DNA of 64,000 bases from Bifidobacterium breve (GTDB taxonomy: Bacteria > Actinomycetota > Actinomycetes > Nanopelagicales > Nanopelagicaceae). The notes beneath the pieces are model-generated. The model had not been told where the DNA came from and did no database searches. It saw only the letters and a program-made list of their open reading frames with translations. Location: NCBI GenBank assembly GCA_945890205.1, contig CAMDCL010000002.1:18195-82194 (forward strand), read 5' to 3'. Below, in pieces: positions 1 through 10,510 of this stretch (its first letter is position 1; each line of letters opens with the position of its first letter). Both the position numbers and the translations under genes were made by a program.

Positions 1-16
1 CAATCAAAGGATACTT

Positions 17-1705
17 GTGGCTGTATTTAGTGCGCTCAAAAACAAGATGAAGGCAAAAAATTCATCCAAGAAGGTTGCACCTGTAAAGAAAGCTGCACCT
101 GCAAAGAAGGCGGCGCCAGTTAAAAATAAGGCCGTTGCGAAAAAGAGCGTTGCAAAGAAAGCTGCACCTGTTAAAAAAGCTGCGGTGAAGAAGGCGGCCC
201 CTGTTAAAAAGGCTGCTCCTGCAAAAAAGATTGAACTTAAAAAGGATTTAACAGCAAAAGATGTTCAGCAGATTGTTGATGCAAAAAATGCTGTGCTTCG
301 CCAAAATGAGGTTCTTGCAGAGCTTGATTCCCGCGGTGTTACCTCCATCAACCGAATTCCAAAAAAGGCTGATAAGGATTTAGTTGATGAGGCCCGTGCG
401 CTCGCAGCTGAGGTTCCGGTTTTAATTGAGAAGTTACGTAAGAGTGGACTTGGATCACCTTCACGTATTCTAAAAAAGGCCGAGTACCAACTCATCGCTC
501 CAAAGCCAGAACCGGTAAAGGCTGCTCCAAAGATCGATGCTAAGACTGGCAAGGCGATCATTACAAAGATTGATGGCGAAGAGGTTGAACTTGAAGAGGT
601 TGAATTAGAAGATGTTGAAACCCTTATTAAGGAAGTTGTCGAAATCATCGACAGCGAGGAAGAGGATAAGGGCAATCAGCCACGTGTTGTAGATCTTGCA
701 TCTGATGATGCAAATCAAGGAAATGAAGAGAACGCCTTTACATTAAAGGCATCTGAAGAAGATGATGCACCGGCACAGACGGTTATGACTGCGGGAGCAA
801 CCGCTGACCCTGTGAAGGATTATCTGAAGCAGATCGGCCGCGTAGCGCTGCTTAATGCAGAGCTTGAAGTAGAGCTTGCTACACGTGTAGAAGTAGGACT
901 TTTCGCCGAAGAAAAATTGAAGCACGAAAAGAAGCTTGAGAAGAAGTACAAGCGCGAACTTGAATGGCTTGTTGAAGATGGCAAGCGCGCAAAGAATCAC
1001 CTGCTTGAGGCAAACCTTCGTTTGGTTGTATCTCTTGCAAAGCGTTACACCGGTCGTGGAATGTTGTTCCTGGATTTGATCCAGGAAGGTAACTTGGGTC
1101 TAATCCGTGCCGTTGAGAAGTTTGACTACACAAAGGGTTACAAGTTCTCGACATATGCAACCTGGTGGATCCGCCAGGCGATTACCCGTGCGATGGCTGA
1201 CCAGGCTCGTACCATCCGTATTCCAGTTCACATGGTTGAGGTTATTAATAAGTTGGCACGTGTACAGCGCCAGATGCTTCAAGATCTTGGTCGCGAACCA
1301 ACCCCTGAAGAGCTAGCTAAAGAGCTAGATATGACACCTGAAAAGGTGGTCGAAGTTCAAAAGTATGGTCGCGAACCAATCTCACTTCATACGCCTCTGG
1401 GTGAAGAAGGAGACTCTGAATTCGGTGATTTGATTGAAGACTCTGAAGCGGTTGTTCCAGCTGATGCGGTTTCCTTCACATTGCTACAGGAGCAGTTGCA
1501 TTCGGTTCTAGACACCTTGTCAGAGCGTGAAGCGGGCGTAGTTGCAATGCGATTTGGTCTAACTGATGGACAGCCAAAGACACTTGATGAGATCGGAAAG
1601 GTTTACGGAGTTACTCGTGAACGTATTCGTCAGATCGAATCAAAGACAATGTCAAAGCTTCGTCACCCATCACGTAGCCAGGTTCTGCGCGATTATCTAG
1701 ATTAA
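17..1705 (+). CDS. rpoD: Primary RNA polymerase sigma factor (RpoD/SigA/HrdB type) with Lys/Ala/Pro-rich N-terminal tail
   Basis: Region 1.2/2/3/4 motifs: [65 protein letters not shown], and C-terminal [33 protein letters not shown] start. Confidence 0.97.
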   Translation: MAVFSALKNKMKAKNSSKKVAPVKKAAPAKKAAPVKNKAVAKKSVAKKAAPVKKAAVKKAAPVKKAAPAKKIELKKDLTAKDVQQIVDAKNAVLRQNEVLAELDSRGVTSINRIPKKADKDLVDEARALAAEVPVLIEKLRKSGLGSPSRILKKAEYQLIAPKPEPVKAAPKIDAKTGKAIITKIDGEEVELEEVELEDVETLIKEVVEIIDSEEEDKGNQPRVVDLASDDANQGNEENAFTLKASEEDDAPAQTVMTAGATADPVKDYLKQIGRVALLNAELEVELATRVEVGLFAEEKLKHEKKLEKKYKRELEWLVEDGKRAKNHLLEANLRLVVSLAKRYTGRGMLFLDLIQEGNLGLIRAVEKFDYTKGYKFSTYATWWIRQAITRAMADQARTIRIPVHMVEVINKLARVQRQMLQDLGREPTPEELAKELDMTPEKVVEVQKYGREPISLHTPLGEEGDSEFGDLIEDSEAVVPADAVSFTLLQEQLHSVLDTLSEREAGVVAMRFGLTDGQPKTLDEIGKVYGVTRERIRQIESKTMSKLRHPSRSQVLRDYLD

Positions 1706-1714
1706 GAGTTAGTT

Positions 1715-1906
1715 GTGAGCAACCCAAAGGTATTCATTAATCCAAAGAGCGGATCTATTCGCTTGACTGGAACGGTGGACATTGTCGATTCTGAGGGCAA
1801 GCTCATTGAAACAATTGAAAACCCAAAGTTTTGTGGCTGTGGCCACTCACAAGAAAAGCCCTTCTGCGATGGTTCGCATAAGGGCTTTCTCGATAAAAAA
1901 GATTAG
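1715..1906 (+). CDS. CDGSH iron-sulfur domain protein
   Basis: Short ORF with CxC-X-CDGSH motif (FCGCGHSQEKPFCDGSHKG), directly downstream of rpoD. Confidence 0.85.
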   Translation: MSNPKVFINPKSGSIRLTGTVDIVDSEGKLIETIENPKFCGCGHSQEKPFCDGSHKGFLDKKD

Positions 1907-2124
1907 CTTTTAGATTCAATCAGCTTTTCTGATTCATCTTGAATCTTTGCAGCAATAGGCTTGAGCTTTTCAGCGTACTCTTTGCCGTGGTGAGCACAGA
2001 ACATCAATTCTCCGCCATTAAGAAGCACTGCACGGACATAAGCTTGCGCGCCGCATCGATCGCATCGATCTAGGGCGTTAAGAGGTACCGATTCAAGCAA
2101 CAACTGATCTGTCATTTCTCGCAT
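1903..2124 (-). CDS. Small zinc-ribbon-like actinobacterial protein (DUF7455-like)
   Basis: LNALDRCDRCGAQAYVRAVLLNGGELMFCAHHGKEY. Start taken at the ATG preceded by a GGAGAG RBS; the ORF track start at 2175 is longer. Confidence 0.7.
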   Translation of the reverse strand: MREMTDQLLLESVPLNALDRCDRCGAQAYVRAVLLNGGELMFCAHHGKEYAEKLKPIAAKIQDESEKLIESKS

Positions 2125-2321
2125 TTCTCTCTCCGTTTCCATGTACTGCTTCACTCCTATGGAACAGGAAACCACATTTATTTATTCCCCGCTCGTTATA
2201 TTTCAATTAATTTCACTAATTAACGCTGAATTAACACTGAGAGTCGACAAATTCCATTATCTGAGACCCTTTCGGCGCGCTTACGCTGAAAAATAGGGTG
2301 AGACGGATAATCTTTCGCCCC

Positions 2322-4403
2322 ATGGCCGAGAAAGATGGAGTTGCGACCCCCACGCAAGATAGCTATACCGCAAAGGATTTAGCGGTTCTCGAAGGCCTAG
2401 ATGCGGTTCGCAAACGTCCAGGTATGTATATCGGTTCCACCGATTCACGTGGCCTTATGCACTGCTTGTGGGAGATCATCGATAACTCAGTAGATGAATC
2501 ACTGGCCGGTCACTGCAAGAAGATTGAAATTAACCTTGAATCAGATGGATCTGTTGAGGTCCATGATGATGGTCGCGGTATTCCAGTTGATAAGGAGACC
2601 AAGACCGGCTTAACCGGTGTCGAAGTTGTTCTTACCAAGCTACATGCAGGAGGAAAGTTTGGCGGAGGATCATATGCAGCCTCTGGTGGCCTTCATGGTG
2701 TTGGTGCATCTGTTGTAAACGCTCTTGCATCTCGATTAGATGTTGAGGTTGATCGCGATGGAAAGATTTATTGGATGTCATTCCAGCGCGGAACGGCAGG
2801 TATCTTTGATGGCGATGGTCCAAAGGCTCCCTTTGAGCCAAAATCAGGTTTGCGTGTAATTGGAAAGATTTCATCAAAGATTACCGGAACACGAATTAAG
2901 TGGTGGAGTGATCGCCAAATCTTCCTTAAGGAAGCCGAGCTAGATCTTGAAGATATTTACGCACGTGCTCGTCAGACCTCATATCTAGTTCCGGGATTAA
3001 CACTGATTGTTAATGACAATCGCACCAAGACCAAAACCTCTGAAACCTTCTTTCACAAGAGTGGAATCACCGAATACTGTAATTTTCTACAGCCTGATGA
3101 GCCTGTTGGCGATGTCATCCGCATCTACGGCACCGGCCACTACCAAGAGACGGTTCCTGTTCTAGATGACAAGGGCCATATGGTTTCTACTGAGGTAGAG
3201 CGCGATATGGAGGTTGATATCGCGATGAAGTGGGGCAATGGTTTTGAGACTACCCAGCGCTCATTTGTTAACATCATTGCAACTCCAAAGGGTGGAACTC
3301 ACATCGTTGGCTTTGAAAAAGCTCTGGTCAAGGTTGTCAATGAAGCGCTTCGCTCTACAAAGACCTTGGCTAATAAAGAGATCGATGTCATCAAAGATGA
3401 TGTTCTCGAAGGATTGACCGCGGTAGTAACTGTTCGTATGTCTGAGCCACAGTTTGAAGGCCAGACAAAGGAGGTTCTCGGAACAGCGGCAGCTACTCGA
3501 ATCGTCTCAGCGGTAGTTGCTGAAAGGATGAAGGAGTACTTCAATACTTCTAAGCGGATCGATAAGGCAAATGGTCGCCTTGTTTTAGAAAAGATCGCGG
3601 CGGCATCACGTACACGAATTAGCGCACGTGCCCACAAGGATCTTCAGCGCCGCAAGAACGCACTTGAGTCATCATCACTGCCTACCAAGCTGTCAGATTG
3701 CCGTTCAGAGGATGTCACACGTACTGAACTGTTTATCGTAGAAGGTGACTCAGCGCTGGGCACAACCAAGGCTGCGCGTAACAGCGAGTTCCAAGCCATT
3801 TTGCCGATTCGCGGAAAGATTTTGAATGTACAAAAGGCTTCACTGTCCCAGATGCTTGAAGATAAAGAGTGTGGATCGATTATTCAGGTAATCGGCGCAG
3901 GCTCTGGAAAATCCTTTGAGTTAGATGAGGCTCGTTACGGTCGCATTATCTTGATGTCAGATGCTGATGTTGATGGCGCGCACATTCGTTGTCTGCTCTT
4001 AACCCTGATGTATCGCTACATGCGCCCACTGATTGATTCAGGCCGTGTATTTGCAGCGATTCCACCTCTACACCGCATCGAAGTTATGGGTGGGGGAGGC
4101 AAGAAGGGCGAGTACATCTACACCTACAGTGATGATGAGATGAAGAAGCTCACTGCAGATTTAAAGAAGAGTGGAAAGCGCTGGAAGGAGCCTATTCAGC
4201 GGTACAAAGGCCTTGGCGAAATGGATGCCGATCAGCTCCGTGAAACCACGATGGATCCAGATGCTCGTACCTTGCGTCGTATTACCGTTTCAGATGCAGC
4301 CGCCTCAGAGGCGATGTTTGAGCTGTTGATGGGTAGCGATGTTGCACCACGTAAAGAGTTCATTGCTAACGCGGAAATCGACCGCGATCACATCGACGCT
4401 TAA
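2322..4403 (+). CDS. parE: DNA topoisomerase IV subunit B (ParE; GyrB-like)
   Basis: GHKL and TOPRIM motifs (RKRPGMYIGSTDSRGLMHCLWEIIDNSVDE, FIVEGDSALGTTKAARN, RGKILNVQKA, MSDADVDGAHIRCLLLT). Adjacent to the primary sigma gene, as in Streptomyces hrdB-parE. Start refined from 2298 to the ATG at 2322. Confidence 0.93.
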   Translation: MAEKDGVATPTQDSYTAKDLAVLEGLDAVRKRPGMYIGSTDSRGLMHCLWEIIDNSVDESLAGHCKKIEINLESDGSVEVHDDGRGIPVDKETKTGLTGVEVVLTKLHAGGKFGGGSYAASGGLHGVGASVVNALASRLDVEVDRDGKIYWMSFQRGTAGIFDGDGPKAPFEPKSGLRVIGKISSKITGTRIKWWSDRQIFLKEAELDLEDIYARARQTSYLVPGLTLIVNDNRTKTKTSETFFHKSGITEYCNFLQPDEPVGDVIRIYGTGHYQETVPVLDDKGHMVSTEVERDMEVDIAMKWGNGFETTQRSFVNIIATPKGGTHIVGFEKALVKVVNEALRSTKTLANKEIDVIKDDVLEGLTAVVTVRMSEPQFEGQTKEVLGTAAATRIVSAVVAERMKEYFNTSKRIDKANGRLVLEKIAAASRTRISARAHKDLQRRKNALESSSLPTKLSDCRSEDVTRTELFIVEGDSALGTTKAARNSEFQAILPIRGKILNVQKASLSQMLEDKECGSIIQVIGAGSGKSFELDEARYGRIILMSDADVDGAHIRCLLLTLMYRYMRPLIDSGRVFAAIPPLHRIEVMGGGGKKGEYIYTYSDDEMKKLTADLKKSGKRWKEPIQRYKGLGEMDADQLRETTMDPDARTLRRITVSDAAASEAMFELLMGSDVAPRKEFIANAEIDRDHIDA

Positions 4404-4412
4404 TTCAACCCT

Positions 4413-6011
4413 TTAGTCGATAGCAACTAGGTCGAAGTACTCCTCTTTCCACAAATCCTCATCGCCATCTGGCAATAAGATCACACGCTCTGGCTTTAGC
4501 GCTTGCACCGCACCCTCATCGTGAGAAACCATAATGACCGATCCTTGGTACTCAGCAAGTGCGCCAAGAATTTCGGCACGAGATGCTGGATCTAAGTTGT
4601 TAGTTGGCTCATCCAGTAGCAAAACATTTGCAGCAGATACAACTAGAACCGCTAAAGCCAAACGAGTTCTTTCACCACCAGACAAAACTTTAACTGGTTT
4701 ATGAACATCATCACCAACAAATAGAAATGAACCCAAGGTATTGCGAGCTTCAGGTTCGCGAATGTCTGGGGTTGCAGACATCATGTTCTCTAAAATGGTA
4801 CGTTCGAAATCAAGTGATTCATGCTCCTGAGCGTAATAACCGATCTTTAAACCATGACCATGTTCTACCTTGCCGGTATCTGATTCAATCTCTCCTGCAA
4901 GAATACGAAGCAGGGTTGTTTTTCCGGCACCGTTGAGACCAAGGATCACAACACGTGAACCCTTGTCGATTACACATGAAACATCGGTAAAGATTTCCAA
5001 TGATCCATAATTCTTGGAAAGCTCTTCACCAGATAGTGGAGTCTTGCCACATGGGGCAGGGGTAGGAAAGCGCAGCTTTGCAACCTTGTCAGCGACTCGA
5101 ACATCATCCAAACCGCTACGAAGCTTTTCAGCGCGGCGCAACATTCCTTGAGCCGCGGTTGCCTTCGATGCCTTTGCACGCATCTTTTCACCCTGCTTTT
5201 GCAGAATCTCTGCACGCTTTTCTGCGTTGGCGCGCTCCTTCTTACGGCGGTGCTCATCCTGCTCACGTTGTAACAGGTAAGCCCTCCAGCCAAGGTTGTA
5301 TACATCGATGCAGTTACGGTTGGCATCTAGGTAGAACACCTTATTAACAACGGTTTCGATCAAGTTCACATCGTGAGAGATGATGACCAGACCACCTGAG
5401 TACTTCGATAAAAACTCACGCAGCCAGACAATCGAGTCAGCATCTAAGTGGTTAGTCGGCTCATCCAGTAGCAAAGTTTCCGCACCGCTAAAGAGAATTC
5501 GAGCTAACTCGATACGACGACGTTGACCACCTGAAAGTGTTGAAAGCTCATTTGCAAAGACCGCTTCAGAGACACCAAGAGATGTTGCAATGGCCTCCGC
5601 CTCTGCTGTTGCGGCATATCCACCCGCTGCAGAAAATTCAGCCTCAACGCGTGTGTAGCGATCCATCGCCTTTTCTAGAGCTTCACCTTGGGCGGTGGCC
5701 ATCTCCTCTTCAACTGAACGCATACGTGATGCGATCTGATCTAAATCACGGGCAGATAAAATTCGATCAATTACCGTGCCTGGTTCATCGCCGGTGCGTG
5801 GATCCTGCGGAAGGTAACCAATCTTTCCGGTGCGATTTACCGCACCACCTGCCGGCATAGTTTCACCAGCCAGAACCTTTGCAAGGGTTGATTTACCAGC
5901 ACCATTTCGACCAACAAAACCGATGCGGTCACCGCTGTTAATACGAACAGTCACGCCCTTAACAAGCAGGCGAGCACCTGCACGAAGTTCGAGCGCTTGG
6001 GTTGAAATCAC
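4413..6011 (-). CDS. ABC-F family ATP-binding cassette protein
   Basis: Two ABC domains (GRNGAGKST, LSGGQRRRIELARIL; GLNGAGKTTLLR, LSGGERTRLALA) and no transmembrane region. Confidence 0.93.
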   Translation of the reverse strand: MISTQALELRAGARLLVKGVTVRINSGDRIGFVGRNGAGKSTLAKVLAGETMPAGGAVNRTGKIGYLPQDPRTGDEPGTVIDRILSARDLDQIASRMRSVEEEMATAQGEALEKAMDRYTRVEAEFSAAGGYAATAEAEAIATSLGVSEAVFANELSTLSGGQRRRIELARILFSGAETLLLDEPTNHLDADSIVWLREFLSKYSGGLVIISHDVNLIETVVNKVFYLDANRNCIDVYNLGWRAYLLQREQDEHRRKKERANAEKRAEILQKQGEKMRAKASKATAAQGMLRRAEKLRSGLDDVRVADKVAKLRFPTPAPCGKTPLSGEELSKNYGSLEIFTDVSCVIDKGSRVVILGLNGAGKTTLLRILAGEIESDTGKVEHGHGLKIGYYAQEHESLDFERTILENMMSATPDIREPEARNTLGSFLFVGDDVHKPVKVLSGGERTRLALAVLVVSAANVLLLDEPTNNLDPASRAEILGALAEYQGSVIMVSHDEGAVQALKPERVILLPDGDEDLWKEEYFDLVAID

Positions 6012-6032
6012 ACCGAACTCTATCGGTACAGG

Positions 6033-7565
6033 TTAAGCAGCACCAATTCGCGTACGACGAGGTGTTGCATAGGACTTGCCGACAGCGGTTAACTCTTCAG
6101 CGACTTGAGCCTTGATCGCATCCTCACTCTTGAGCAACTTAGTCAACTCTGCAATTGCGCTCTTGAGTTCCTTTTGCTCAGTCTCAAGTTCAATCTTGCT
6201 CATCTTGGTCAATCGACGGAGAGGCATATCTAAGATGTAGGTTGCTTGTTCATCATTGAGTTTGAAGTCTTTGATCAACTTTTCTTTAGCAGCAGCTGCA
6301 TCATCACTGCCACGGATAATTTTAATGACCTTATCAATATCAATAATGGCTTTGAGTAAACCATCAACAAGACCTAGTCGGCCTTCCGCCTTTGCCTTGC
6401 GGAACTCTGAACGACGGCGAACAACTTCGATACGGTGATCGATGAATACTCGTAGAAGCTCCTTCAAACCAAGGGTTTGTGGGCGACCCTTCACCAATGC
6501 AACTGCGTTAATTGCAAATGCATCCTCCATTGGAGTTAATGCATATAACTTCTCTAAAACCTCTTCTGGCTCGAAGCCATTTTTGATTTCAATAACAACA
6601 TTTGTACCGGTCTGACCATCAGATAGATCAATGATGTCGCTGATTCCTTGAATCTTCTTAGCTTTAACTAGCGCTGCAATACGTTCAACAACCTTTTCAG
6701 GTCCGATTGTGTATGGAAGCTCCTTGATGACGATGCCCATCTTGCGAGAGGTCACCTTTTCAATCTCAACGGTTGCGCGGACTTTGAAAGATCCCTTGCC
6801 CGTCGCGTAGGCCTCGCGAACACCATCTAATCCGACGATCTCGCCACCTGTCGGGAAATCTGGTCCCGGTACAAACTTCATCAACTGCTTAACAGTTGCA
6901 GCTGGGTTTTCGATAAGAAACTTTGTTGCAGCGATGACTTCGCTCAAGTTATGAGGTGCCATATTTGTCGCCATACCCACTGCGATTCCAGAGCCACCAT
7001 TTACTAGCAGGTTGGGATATGCAGCGGGTAAAACAGTTGGCTCTGATAGCTGACCATCGTAGTTAGGACCAAAATCAACTGTGTCCTCATCGGCCTCGGC
7101 AACCATCGACATTGCAGCTGGTGCTAAACGTGCCTCGGTGTAACGCATCGCTGCAGGACCAGCATCCAAAGATCCAAAGTTTCCGTGACCATCAATTAAT
7201 GGCAGACCCATGGAAAAACTCTGCGCCATACGAACTAATGCATCGTAAATTGCACCATCACCATGTGGGTGCAACTTACCCATAACTTCACCAACAACAC
7301 GTGCACTCTTTACATGTCCGCGCTCTGGGCGAAGACCCATATCCGCCATCTGATGAAGGATGCGACGATGAACAGGCTTTAAGCCATCACGTGCATCAGG
7401 AAGAGCGCGTGAGTAAATAACTGAGTATGCATACTCTAGAAAAGATTCTGAAACCTCTTTGGAAACATCGATATCAACGATCTTTCCTGGGTACTCGCCG
7501 GGCTTTGGTCCAGCTGGTTTCTTACCCTTTGCCGCAGATTTCGCGGGAGTCTTCGCAGTTGCCAT
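6033..7565 (-). CDS. parC: DNA topoisomerase IV subunit A (ParC), short form lacking the C-terminal beta-pinwheel domain
   Basis: Breakage-reunion domain with the catalytic-Tyr motif AAMRYTEARL and QRDR LHPHGDGAIYDALV. The protein ends at 510 aa, just after the coiled-coil region. Confidence 0.93.
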   Translation of the reverse strand: MATAKTPAKSAAKGKKPAGPKPGEYPGKIVDIDVSKEVSESFLEYAYSVIYSRALPDARDGLKPVHRRILHQMADMGLRPERGHVKSARVVGEVMGKLHPHGDGAIYDALVRMAQSFSMGLPLIDGHGNFGSLDAGPAAMRYTEARLAPAAMSMVAEADEDTVDFGPNYDGQLSEPTVLPAAYPNLLVNGGSGIAVGMATNMAPHNLSEVIAATKFLIENPAATVKQLMKFVPGPDFPTGGEIVGLDGVREAYATGKGSFKVRATVEIEKVTSRKMGIVIKELPYTIGPEKVVERIAALVKAKKIQGISDIIDLSDGQTGTNVVIEIKNGFEPEEVLEKLYALTPMEDAFAINAVALVKGRPQTLGLKELLRVFIDHRIEVVRRRSEFRKAKAEGRLGLVDGLLKAIIDIDKVIKIIRGSDDAAAAKEKLIKDFKLNDEQATYILDMPLRRLTKMSKIELETEQKELKSAIAELTKLLKSEDAIKAQVAEELTAVGKSYATPRRTRIGAA

Positions 7566-7590
7566 TGGGGCATTCTGCCAAGGGTCAGCC

Positions 7591-8472
7591 TTAATTTAGG
7601 GGAGGGCGCGCCCCAACTGATGAAACACACTTTGCTGCCAGTGCAGCTCCTGCAGAAAGTGCTTGTGTGAGATCACTTGTCTCCAGCCACTTCGGAATAA
7701 ATCCAGCAGCAAAGGAGTCACCAGCACCAGTTGTATCTACAACATTGGTAGTAACCGCGGAAACCTTGGCGGTTTCAGAACCATGAATCGCCATTGCACC
7801 CTTTGAGCCCAATTTAATTACCACTAAAGGAGTTAACTTCGAGAGATTTTCTTCAGCGGTTACAACATCAGTTGCAGCTCCTAGGTACAAGGCTTCTTCA
7901 CTGTTTAAGAGGATTCCATCCATCAATGAAACCCAGGACAAGACTTCTTCACGGCTAACAATCTTCATCGCACCCGTTGTTGTTGGATCAAAATATATTG
8001 GCTTTCCAGCTGCCTTGATCTTTTTAATCATCGCAAGGACTGCTTCTCGGCTACGGAAATCAAGAAGTGCATACCCAGATAGATACACACCATCGATGTC
8101 ATCTAGCGGTGGCAGGTCAGATGCCTCAAGGTCGGCGTTTGCACCATTGTCAGGAAACATGGTGCGCTCACCATTGGCATCTACCAGAATTACAACAACA
8201 CCTGTTGGCCGTCCACTGTGCATCAAATTGAGGTGTTCTACACCATACTTATCTAGATCTGAAATAAGGGCAAAGCCAACGGGATCATTACCGGTACGCG
8301 CGACTAAATGAGCCCTTGAATTGGTGCGGGTAATCCAGGTTGCAACATTTGCTGCTTGCCCACCGGGGTGGCTTGAAATTCTGCTGGCGGTGTCATTTCC
8401 ATAGTTAATTGGCTCTTTAAGCTGCGAGATTACATCGAGGGCTAAATCACCAATGCAGAGAATCTTTTTCAT
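7591..8472 (-). CDS. psuK: PfkB-family carbohydrate kinase, probable pseudouridine kinase
   Basis: PfkB signatures (HPGGQAANVATW, VVDTTGAGDSFAAGF). Overlaps the psuG gene by 4 nt. Confidence 0.85.
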   Translation of the reverse strand: MKKILCIGDLALDVISQLKEPINYGNDTASRISSHPGGQAANVATWITRTNSRAHLVARTGNDPVGFALISDLDKYGVEHLNLMHSGRPTGVVVILVDANGERTMFPDNGANADLEASDLPPLDDIDGVYLSGYALLDFRSREAVLAMIKKIKAAGKPIYFDPTTTGAMKIVSREEVLSWVSLMDGILLNSEEALYLGAATDVVTAEENLSKLTPLVVIKLGSKGAMAIHGSETAKVSAVTTNVVDTTGAGDSFAAGFIPKWLETSDLTQALSAGAALAAKCVSSVGARPPLN

Positions 8473-9371
8473 TGAAGCGCCACCGCAATCTGTGCGCCCA
8501 ATAGACAGTTAGCTTTAATGATTTCTGAATTGATTGCCAGAGATTCACCCTTTGATGTGGTGTGAAAGTGTTCCAACAGGAATGGAGTAACAGCTTTACC
8601 AACAACACCTTGCTTATCGGCCTTTTCTAATCCAGATTTCAAAATCTCATCATGCAGAGCCTTATTCATCTCTTTGACCACTGGATTTGCGACCACAAGG
8701 GCTTTGCTCAAAGTTCCAACCTCTGCACGTGCCTTGATGATGGCGGCGATCTCTTCAGGAGAATCGACTCGGTGCTCTATGGTGTAACCAGAATCTGTTA
8801 GGTAGAAACCTGGAAATGCGGTTGTCTTATAACCAACAAGGCTGATCGCTAAGGTTTCAAGTCTTTCTAAAGTCGCTGGCACATCTAAGATTGATTTCAC
8901 ACCAGCGCAGATCATGGTCATATCAACATTGGCTAGTGCGGTTAGATCTGCAGACTCATCAAATGATTCATTTGCTCCTCTATGAACTCCACCAAGACCA
9001 CCAGTTGCAAAGATATGGATGCCAGCAAGTGCTGCAATGTGCGCAGTTGCAGCAACTGTAGTCGCCGCACTCTTTCCTTGAGCAACAATTATTGGAAGAT
9101 CACGGATAGATGCCTTTGAAATATCATCACGATTTGCGATCGCTTCCAGCTCAGATCGCTCTAACCCAACCAAAATCTTTCCATCAAGCAGTGCGATAGT
9201 CGCAGGAACAGCACCGGCATCACGAATGATTCGTTCGCACTCGCGTGCGACCTCAAGATTTGAGGGACGTGGCAAGCCATGACTGATAATGGTTGATTCC
9301 AGAGCAACTACAGGCTTTCTGGCCTTGAGCGCGTTGGCAACCTCAGCCGATAGCTTGATCGCTTTTTCCAT
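8469..9371 (-). CDS. psuG: Pseudouridine-5'-phosphate glycosidase
   Basis: Family motifs VALESTIISHGLPRPSNLEVA and FATGGLGGVHRGA. Start moved to the ATG at 9371 (ORF track 9377 is TTG), supported by TAGAGT-N6-ATG. Confidence 0.93.
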   Translation of the reverse strand: MEKAIKLSAEVANALKARKPVVALESTIISHGLPRPSNLEVARECERIIRDAGAVPATIALLDGKILVGLERSELEAIANRDDISKASIRDLPIIVAQGKSAATTVAATAHIAALAGIHIFATGGLGGVHRGANESFDESADLTALANVDMTMICAGVKSILDVPATLERLETLAISLVGYKTTAFPGFYLTDSGYTIEHRVDSPEEIAAIIKARAEVGTLSKALVVANPVVKEMNKALHDEILKSGLEKADKQGVVGKAVTPFLLEHFHTTSKGESLAINSEIIKANCLLGAQIAVALQ

Positions 9372-9409
9372 AGCCAAACTCTAGTGCACACTCGTGGGAA
9401 GATAAGCAC

Positions 9410-10510
9410 GTGCATTTGTCCCAGGTAACTCCATCAATCTTTTCATCCCTTGGGCTGGACAGTGCTGTTGATCACTTAGCGCTTGGCCAGTCACCGATGG
9501 GGCGAGAACTTTTATTTTTAATCGATGGCTTTGGCTTTGATACTTTGTCGCAGTACGCCGATGTAATGCCAACGATGAGCCGGATGTTTAATCAAGGATT
9601 GGTACAGACATCATTTCCTTCTACGACTGCCACATCACTTGCAACATTAACTACGGGCGAACTTCCGGGTGTGCATGGAATGTTGGGATATACCGTCCAA
9701 GTTCCACGCAGTGGTGGACGTTTACTTAACGCTTTGAAATGGGATGAGCGAGTAGATCCTGAAAATTGGCAGCCGGTCGAAACTCTTTTCCAACGTGCCT
9801 CTAAAGTTGGTATTTCTGTCACACATGTTGCAGCAAAGCGTTATGAAAACTCTGGTTTCACCCGCGCTGTATTTCGTGGAGCTGAGTACAAAGGCGCCAA
9901 TGTCACCGCTGATCTGATAAATGAGACAAAGCTTGCCCTTCAAAAGACTCCCTCCTTTGTGTATCTGTATGTAAATGACTTAGATACCGCAGGTCATGCA
10001 GATGGAGTCGGAAGTGACAAATGGATTGCAGCGCTTTCTGCAACTGATCAATTGGTCTCTCAGCTTATGAGAGAGGTACCTAAAGGAACACGCATCTGGG
10101 TTACTTCAGATCACGGAATGATTAATGTGCAAGAAAAGATCATCATCGGCAAGGACAATCCATTGTTAACCGGCATCAGTGTGATTGCAGGAGAACCGCG
10201 TGCTCGTCATTTGTACTTAGAAAGTGATTCGGTGCATGCTCGTGAAGATGTTGCATCACTATGGCAGCAATATTTGCAGGAAAAGGCTTTGGTATTAACC
10301 CGCGAACAAGCTATATCTAGCGATCTATTTGGTGCGCAATTGAGCGCTGATTCCATTGATCGAATGGGTGAGGTAATTGCAATTGCTCGCGGGGGATTAG
10401 TTTTACTAGATCCAGAACGTGCAGATAAAGAAGGTGCAATGGTCGGACATCATGGTGGAGATAGTGAGATTGAATCTCAGGTCGGATTACTGACAACCAC
10501 GCTGAGTTAG
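9410..10510 (+). CDS. Alkaline phosphatase / nucleotide pyrophosphatase superfamily protein
   Basis: LFLIDGFGFDTL, SFPSTTATSLATLTTGELPGVHGMLGY, VTSDHGMINV, GHHGG metal-site motifs. Confidence 0.88.
   Translation: MHLSQVTPSIFSSLGLDSAVDHLALGQSPMGRELLFLIDGFGFDTLSQYADVMPTMSRMFNQGLVQTSFPSTTATSLATLTTGELPGVHGMLGYTVQVPRSGGRLLNALKWDERVDPENWQPVETLFQRASKVGISVTHVAAKRYENSGFTRAVFRGAEYKGANVTADLINETKLALQKTPSFVYLYVNDLDTAGHADGVGSDKWIAALSATDQLVSQLMREVPKGTRIWVTSDHGMINVQEKIIIGKDNPLLTGISVIAGEPRARHLYLESDSVHAREDVASLWQQYLQEKALVLTREQAISSDLFGAQLSADSIDRMGEVIAIARGGLVLLDPERADKEGAMVGHHGGDSEIESQVGLLTTTLS

Noticed and set aside
59-240. Possible DNA tandem repeat or CRISPR-like array at the start of the window
   Set aside because: The repetition follows the codons of a Lys/Ala/Pro-rich protein tail; there are no fixed-length repeats and spacers.
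265-675. Antisense ORF opposite rpoD (and many similar antisense/alternative-frame ORFs in the track, e.g. 3299-3637, 5537-5860, 11905-12567, 28584-29024, 48351-48842)
   Set aside because: Each lies fully inside a well-supported gene on another frame or strand, has low-complexity composition and no recognisable domain.
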